The translations under genes and the position numbers were made by a program. A stretch of 64,000 nucleotides of DNA, from contig JANATG010000008.1 of assembly GCA_029449235.1 (NCBI GenBank), positions 2,356,001 to 2,420,000 of the forward strand, in the 5' to 3' direction. Each line of letters begins with the position of its first letter. The first letter of the stretch is position 1. Source of the stretch: Linnemannia schmuckeri. Taxonomy: Eukaryota; Mortierellomycota; Mortierellomycetes; Mortierellales; Mortierellaceae. A model generated the notes under the pieces. The model ran no database searches. It worked only from the letters and a program-made list of their open reading frames with translations, and was not told the origin of the DNA. This document shows, one piece after another, positions 57,629-64,000 of this stretch.

Positions 57629-60600
57629 TTATACATGCGCGGCCATCCGGTAACGAGCAGCGACAGCCTCGGCGGTCTTGGCATTATCCTCCTCAATAAA
57701 CCGACGTTCTTCTTCCGAAAGATGAAAGGGAACGATCGAGGCCTGGCGAAGGTCCGAGATCGGGTAGAGCACAGGTGAGTCGTTCTCTTCCTCCTCGTCT
57801 TCTTCTCCGTCCTCCTTCTCATCCTTATCAGAAGCGCTGGAAAAATCAAATTCCTGGTGTTGTAGGTCCTGCTCCTGTTTTAATGGTTGATGCGGCTGTT
57901 CCAGCTGAGGCTGTTGAGATAATTGACGCGGAGAAACTGGAGATGACAACGCTGGAGACGACAGCACTGGAGATGTCAACACTGGAGACGTAGAAGTTCC
58001 ATCCTTCAGAGCCGACCTCAGTTGGCTATAATCCGACCCCTGTCGATAATGCAATGGCGATGGTTGTCGTGGCATGGACCCTGCAGTCGAAGGCGCGCCT
58101 CTCCGTGGCAAGAGGGAAGACACTGTCCTAATAGCTCCCTGTTGGTGAACATGAACGCCGCTTCCACCAGGTCGAGGGTATCCTGCCGATCCGTTCTTGG
58201 CAGCCTGTGCCGTCTGTGCCGCGAGCACTGACTTGTACTGTGCAACCTTACGGCGATGATCCACCATCAAAGCATCAATACTCTTGAGAAGTCCCAGAAC
58301 TACCTCAGCGTGCTGTCGGCGGACTGGGTCGTCCATACAAAGAGATCGTGCCTTAGCCGCTTTCAATTGTCGCTCAATGTCTCCTTCTGCAGTAATGGGT
58401 CGTGTGGTCGCTGGTTTCAGGACAGGCTTAGTATCTCCGTCCAGGCGAACCCGTGCGAGTTGGCGAGTCATAGCATCAATTGGATTAAGAGCCTCCGGTG
58501 CAGCAAGAGTGGCCGTAGTGATAGTAGCTGGAGAAGCGACAGTGGTGGTGGGCTTGGCAGCATTGGCTGCTGCTGCCGCAGCTGCGGCGGCAGTGCGAGC
58601 GCGTGCCTTAAGAAGATAGCTGCTAAACCTCGATCCAGCCTGCTGAGTGGGAGATGCTGCCGCACTGTCGCTCGGCTCAGTAGCTTCCTTACCATCTGTC
58701 TGCTCCGACGTTGGCGAATCCAGCTTCTGTTCCTCATGTTCCTGCTCTTGTTCCTTTGTCTGGTCCTGACCAACGCTCGCAACACCATCTGAGAGCGCGT
58801 CATCCTGAGTAACCTCGATCTCGGGTAATGGATTCGTAGGTACCTCTGGCGCGGTCTCCAATAGTGCCTCTACCTCCTCTGGGTCCAGCGGTTTCATCTC
58901 CTTGCCCTTCTTTTTCTTCTCCAGTGGTGGTAGGTTTGCATGCATCCTAATAAACATCATCTGACCACCACCAACGGACACCGGTTGACCCTTATTTTCT
59001 TGCGTCTGTGTACTCATATCGGTGTACGTTCGCGCGCTCTGAAGCCTCAGTTGAGGTTCAATTGGCTCCTCCTTGGGCTCGATCTTGACAAGGTCCGGAC
59101 TCTGCTGCAATGCTGGTAGCGACACATACTGAGGGTTGGTGAAGCGATTGGGTTGGAGTGCCTGCTTCGGAATGGCATTCCGCATAACGCCTGGTGTCAC
59201 TATTGGCGGAGTGATGTTCCATGATAGATCGGTCGTGCCGTAAGGGAGGTTCATGGTTGAAGTCGCAGTGAAATCAAAGGCGGGGGCGGCAGAGCTGTAC
59301 ATCGGGTCCATCTGTGCAGTAGTAAAGGTGGTGCTACTGGTATCGTAAGTTGCAAGTCCGTTAAGGCCTGCGCTGTAGTCTCCGTCCATTGCGATGGGGG
59401 CCTGCTTTTGGTCGTACTCTGGGAACAGTGAGGTGCCGTAGGTCTGCGGTTCAAACGTTTCTCCACTAAGATCCTCAAAAAGCGTTGAGCAGTATTGGTT
59501 GAATTGGTTGAACTGATTCCAGTCACTGACGTCAGTGAGCGATGTCAATAGGCGATCCGGTGTCAATGGGTTCTCTTCCAAAATGGCCGACAGTGCATCG
59601 AGCCGACCCTTCATGTCTAAAATAAAGTTGATAATATCAAAGTAAGTTGATCCAAAGTAAGTTGTCGTTAGGGTCAAGTAGAACACATTATAGCATCAAT
59701 ATATCTTTAATATCATCGTCGGGCAAAATACCTTCGTTATATGAGGGGTCGAATCGTTTCTTCTTTGCCTCGAGGGCAAAGGCACCAAGTGTATCTGTCA
59801 GGACTTCGTCGACACTGTCGCGGGGTCGCTTGGTAGTTGAGGGCGAGATCATGCTGTCATAGGAGTTGATTGAGGGGAAGGTACCATAGAAAACATCAGA
59901 GATATCGATGCTAGGCTGACCAAAGGGTGCATTCATCAATTCCAGTTCCAAGTCAGTCGCGCTTGGTGAGCTGAATAGGTCGGAGGTGGTCGAGTGTGAT
60001 GGCGAAGCTATAGGGTGTTGTAAAAGAACAAAGGAGTCACAATTTGAGGTGAGTGATGAGCAATTTCCCATGCAAAAGACAGTTTTTGCAACGTGGCCAA
60101 AAACAAGTCGTTCGTTCAAAAACAACAGAAACAAACGCAAGGTTAGGGGAGGAACATACAAAGACCAGGGTTCCAAGATTCTAAAGTGTCGGCGGGAGAA
60201 AGGGGCATCGAGTAAGGAGAAATAGAAGAGCCAGTGAGGGTAGAGACGACAGAGGGGGAACGATCGAGGGGAGTGGGTGGGGTGAGTGGAAGTGCCGGGT
60301 CCTTGGCGGGCTGTAGATGGGCTGAAGACGAAGCGGATGTTGAAACAGTTTTTGTGTCGTTTTTGGTGTCGGTGTCAGAGTTATTATCGTCTGCAAGGGT
60401 ATGATGGTTGTGGTTATCGTGGGTCTTCTCGTGCTTCTTCAAGTCCTGTGGCCGTTTAAACCCTTTCTTGCAGTGCTATTCAAGATCGGGAAAGAAAGAG
60501 GTGTTAGTTAGATCATGTCTATCATCGTGTAAACGACCAAAAAATCTGTTCACAGGATAGAGGTTACGCAAGCGAGTCGTATTGGATAACATACCCTGCA

Positions 60601-60849
60601 CTGGTGGGGTTTGGAGGGAACATGGACACGCAAGTGAGATGTGATGTGGTCTCGTTTGACGAAGGTCTGGACGGTGCACTTGTCCCAGTGGCATGTGAGG
60701 CAGAGGTTGTGGTGTGCTTTGCGCCCGACGTGGTCGTCTCGCAGATGCTGGTAGAGTGTTTCTGCGTCGTCAAAGTTTTTATGGCACTGGTTCCACTGGC
60801 AGATGTACTCGTCTGAGAAAATGAACTCTTGTGGTGATGAAGGGTCCAT
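57629..60849 (-). CDS. pacC: PacC/Rim101 pH-response zinc-finger transcription factor
   Basis: Four exons (60595-60849, 60160-60475, 59732-60007, 57629-59616) encode 944 residues. Three C2H2 fingers occupy residues about 17-108: CQWNQCHKNFDDAETLYQHL with RDDHVGRK, then CLTCHWDKCTVQTFVKRDH with ITSHLRVH, then CRHCKKGFKRPQDLKKHEK. The KRDHITSHLRVHVPSKPH and FKRPQDLKKHEKTH segments are diagnostic for PacC. These factors act in alkaline adaptation and in animal-like fungi also in wall and virulence control; they are activated by the Pal/Rim pathway and processing. The long C-terminal part is Ser/Pro/Gln-rich with a polyAla stretch, an acidic DEEEENDS run and an end ESVAARYRMAAHV-like helix. A GCCAAG site lies about 260 bp upstream. 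Confidence 0.93.
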
Positions 60850-61925
60850 TCTTGTTGTCGTTATTGTTAATGGAGAATGAAGGGGTCCTTGTTGTTGATG
60901 GTGGTTGGTGGCGGTGGTGATGAGATGTTCGTTTGTGGTGGCGTATAAGACAAAAAAAAAGAGTAGTGAGGAGAGGAGAGTGGCGTTGAAAGTGATAAAA
61001 AAGCGAAGGGCTGCGGTGAGGTGAAGAGAGGAAAAGGAAGTGAAAGGGCGGGCGGAAAAATGAATTATCGAACAATCGACCCTGCCTTGTGACTGGTGTG
61101 AATTTCTTGGCATAATTGCTATTCTTGGGTAAGTTGGTCGTCCGTCTCTGGAGTGTCACCACTAGACAAAAAAAAGAGACAAAACCAGGAGAGACAAGGA
61201 GAGTGCCTTGTTGATAATGGAACTATTTCTCCAAAGGGCTTGCTAAAGGGCCACGTTATTCCACTCGCCAACTGAGCATGAACCCTTGTATAGGCGTCCT
61301 CGCTTAAACAACAATAAGCGAAAGGAAAATCCTGTCCATGTATCATATGGTGGTGTGCGGGTGAAAGGCTATGTTCATCCTGAGTATGATTGGGTTGTGA
61401 GTGGGGGTTATTAAGAAAAGGATAGGAAAGAGATGTAGGCCATTCATTGTTCGTTGGGGCAGCAACATAACATAGGAGTCTCACACTTGAAAAAGGAAAG
61501 AGCGAGGGAAAGGGGAGCACAGACAACAGCAAGGTGCAAGATGTGATTGCACCTACGAATATTGATTCTTGTCGACTATTGTCACATGCGATCTGAGAAC
61601 AGCTCCTCCCACCAACAGACAAGTCGCGTTTTTCTTCTTTGTGTTCGGTGTTCTGTCACACCTCCTTTTTCCTTCTTTGTGTCCTTTTTTTTTTTTTTTT
61701 CTTTCTCTTACTCTTCTCTTCTTACTTTCTCAAACCCACGTTCTCTACCCTCCCTCAATCAGCTCATTCACTCACTCACTCATTCACACACGCTGGATCA
61801 CGTTTCATTGATTCATTCGTTCAATCCCACATACACCTTTCACCTTGCACATTCAACTCTTTTGCAGTTGACCTTCATTTCCTCCCTGAACTACTTTGCA
61901 CACGAACAAACCTCTTTACAGCAAA
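60850..61925. promoter_or_regulatory. Divergent promoter region of pacC and the lipase gene
   Basis: About 1.1 kb between two divergent genes. It contains a GCCAAG element at 61106-61111 (minus strand reading), a 16-nt poly(dT) run at 61685-61700, and C/T-rich leader sequence before the lipase ATG. Confidence 0.5.
61106..61111 (-). promoter_or_regulatory. Candidate PacC-binding site GCCAAG
   Basis: CTTGGC on the plus strand reads GCCAAG, the core PacC site (GCCARG), 257 bp upstream of the pacC ATG. A 6-mer is expected by chance every few kb, so this is weak. Confidence 0.25.
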
Positions 61926-64000
61926 ATGAGCCGCTCGTCGCCACTGGTCGCTCCTATCATCGACGAGGACTTTGACCTGTGCATCTCCGAGACCAACCTC
62001 CCCTTCCCATACTCCGACCACTGCAGCACCGGACCACCCAGTCTTTACGAGTTTGACGTTGCAGAAGACTACGACGAAGAAGACGAAGAAGGAGGTTATT
62101 TTGAGGGGGCATTAGACGAAGACGAGGAAGAGGAAGAGGAGGAAAGAGATGAGGACGAGGATGATACGTTGGTCGAGACCAAGGAGGTGCTTCTCGACGG
62201 AGACAGCGACAGTGACTCTGCGTTGACCTTTGGTGTTAATGCCAATGGCCGTGACCATGGCCATCTGCCAGCCTCCCTTGTCTCGCTCAAACCGGACAAA
62301 GGCGCGCTTTCATCTAGATCTCGAAATGCGAAACAGAAACAGCTGAACGATCTTTCTGATCAGCTGCATTCTCGCCTCGAGAGCATTAACAACAGTAGCA
62401 GCAGCAGTGATACCCTTTCAACGCCAACTGGTCCTACTCCAAAGACACGGCCCTACTACAGTCGACAATCATACTCGTTCGACTCCAACGAAGGCTGGCA
62501 CGAAGAATACGAAGAATATGAGGAACAAAAAGATGATACCCAAGACAGCCAGCACGGACTGACAGGCATCATCCAGACAGTGACCTCCTCTGTTACCTCT
62601 GTTGCCTATGCAGTCGGCAAACATTGGTCCAAGGTAATGGATGAAACAAGCATAACGACCGATCCTGCACACACCATGCACATCGATCCATCACGGAAGA
62701 ACAAAATGCCTTTTTTTTCGTTCTCCAGAGATCATTCGCTATTGTTTTCATCCCCTCCTCCCCTTCCTTTTTCCTATCCCTTCTCTCCTGTCCCTTTTTT
62801 ATCTTCTGCTTTTGTTTTAACTATTACAGGCACATGACATGTGCATATCCCCAATGTCCACAGACTCAAACACAGAACAATACCTGCCCACAAATACAGG
62901 ACTCATGGTTTAATTGCTCTCACACCCCCACATGTCACATCACTCTGTCTGTCATCGTCATCAGCTAATATATTTTCCTTGTAAACCTTACTCATAGAAA
63001 ATCTACGAGTCTCTTCTTGCCTCGAGAGACCCCAAGGCATACTACACCCACCTCCTCAGCGCAGCAACCAACTACGAACAATGGGCAGAGGCAGCCATCA
63101 TCCTCGATCGACTCCAGGGCAAGGACAAGTGGAAGAATGACCCACGATCACCCCATTACGACTATGAAATGTTGCAAGAACGCCTCTCACAGCTGAGCGC
63201 GGCCAGAGAGTCCGGTGATCTCGGACTTATGATCTATCTACTTCGAACTTCCCTCTCGCGTAACCTCGGAAATGTCGGTCGACCACAGGTAAACACCATC
63301 GAAACACGTTAATTCACGCCAATGCTAACTCGGATGCAAAAAAAAAAAAAAAAAAAAAAAAAAGGAAAGAAAGAGAAGAGTAATCAATTAATCGTTTTGT
63401 CTCTGTTTCCTCAAGTTATATGCAAACACTATTATCGGGACCAAGCGGCTGATTGAAGAGTACAATGCGGAGGTTATTCGACAGCTCAACATCATCTGCG
63501 ACACTGAGAGCGATGACTTTTCTATGGCAGCCAAGCTAGAGTTTTTCACCCATACTCGACAGGCGTTTGGTCGTACAGCGCTGCTGCTCAGTGGTGGCGC
63601 CACCATGGGTAAGTTAGGATTGAATTAGGTCACTGAGGGTATCATTGTCGCTGATTTGAGTCTAAATCAAATTATTTTGGTGGCGCATTGTTGTTTTCCC
63701 CCACTTAGGTTTGATGCATATTGGAGTGATCAAGACGTTGTACTACAACCAACTGTTGCCACGAATTATCTCGGGGTCATCGTGTGGATCGATCATTGCG
63801 GGCATCCTCTGCACGCGCACGGATGAGGAGATTTCCGAAATGTTTCAATTCGACAAGTTCAACTTTGTAAGTCTTGGTCAAGGTTGTAATGGTGCTCCTG
63901 TAGTCTCCAAATGGATGTCATCATTACCTTTTCAACTTGCTGACTATTGACATCATCCCTTCTTTGTGACTTAGACCGTCTTCCACACAGTTGAGGAAAA
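61926..64000 (+). CDS. DUF3336/patatin triacylglycerol lipase (Tgl3/4/5, SDP1 type), cut by right edge
   Basis: Exons 61926-62633, 62998-63288, 63416-63608, 63709-63866 and 63975->64000; about 458 residues lie in the window. The N-terminal 236 residues are a disordered region with a long Glu/Asp tract and Ser-rich sequence. Exons 2-3 carry the DUF3336 region (ASRDPKAYYTHLLSAATNYE, LDRLQGKDKWK, LIYLLRTSLSRNLGN-like MIYLLRTSLSRNLGN, TKRLIEEY). The patatin core begins LLLSGGATMGLMHIGVIKTL (oxyanion loop) and IISGSSCGSI with the GxSxG nucleophile Ser at about 422. The catalytic Asp lies beyond the window. These lipases hydrolyse triacylglycerol at lipid droplets. The exon 2 acceptor is preceded by a 364-bp intron. 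Confidence 0.92.

Noticed and set aside
1..64000. CRISPR array, tRNA, rRNA or intact transposon
   Set aside because: No regularly spaced direct repeats, no B-box-like GGTTCGANNCC with a cloverleaf, no rRNA-like block and no transposase or reverse transcriptase motifs were seen.

Overview
The window is nuclear DNA of a filamentous fungus. Genes carry several short GT-AG introns (mostly 90-160 bp), promoters have TATA boxes and pyrimidine-rich leaders, and the gene set is fungal: GH18 chitinase, PacC/Rim101, an Fpk1/NRC-2 type AGC kinase, a TGL-type lipase and an Sfc1-like carrier. A NELF-A-like gene and a CCDC174 homologue, both better known from animals, sit beside them. Together with the polyQ-rich regulators and the F-box-like start at 37.3 kb, this suggests an early-diverging lineage, most likely Mortierellomycota (Mortierella/Linnemannia). 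The lineage is inferred from family content, not from a marker gene.

Left part (1-30.5 kb), mostly housekeeping. In order: NELF-A-like (-, cut by the left edge), a 65-residue small protein (+), a secreted chitinase (-), a dienelactone hydrolase (-), PITHD1 (+), a mitochondrial succinate/fumarate carrier (-), twinfilin (-), a large VWA-domain protein (-), an O-fucosyltransferase-like type II membrane protein (-), a PNPOx-like flavoprotein (+) and a small DUF4286-like protein (-). Splice phases were followed by hand for each of these and the reading frames close.

Middle part (30.5-39 kb), gene-poor and accessory in character. It holds two decayed genes (a frameshifted GNAT acetyltransferase and a frameshifted C2H2 zinc-finger gene), a dispersed repeat present in two copies, a diverged minisatellite with a perfect inverted repeat, an F-box-like start cut short by a stop, two 70-71-residue TATA-driven small genes, and one intact conserved gene, the CCDC174 homologue.

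Right part (39-64 kb), regulators and lipid-related genes. A 1187-residue polyQ bHLH factor (+) is followed by 3.5 kb with one decayed coding stretch. Then come a C2H2 protein of unknown function (-), an Fpk1/NRC-2-like kinase (+), a PacC/Rim101 homologue (-) convergent with the kinase, and a DUF3336/patatin triacylglycerol lipase (+) that runs off the right edge.

I see no operon-like system, CRISPR array, intact transposon, rRNA or tRNA. The most unusual points are a fungal NELF-A candidate, a twinfilin whose start codon appears to be split by an intron and whose second ADF-H domain carries a long acidic insertion, a VWA protein and a zinc-finger protein whose remaining sequence I do not recognise, and a recurring class of tiny TATA-driven single-exon genes.
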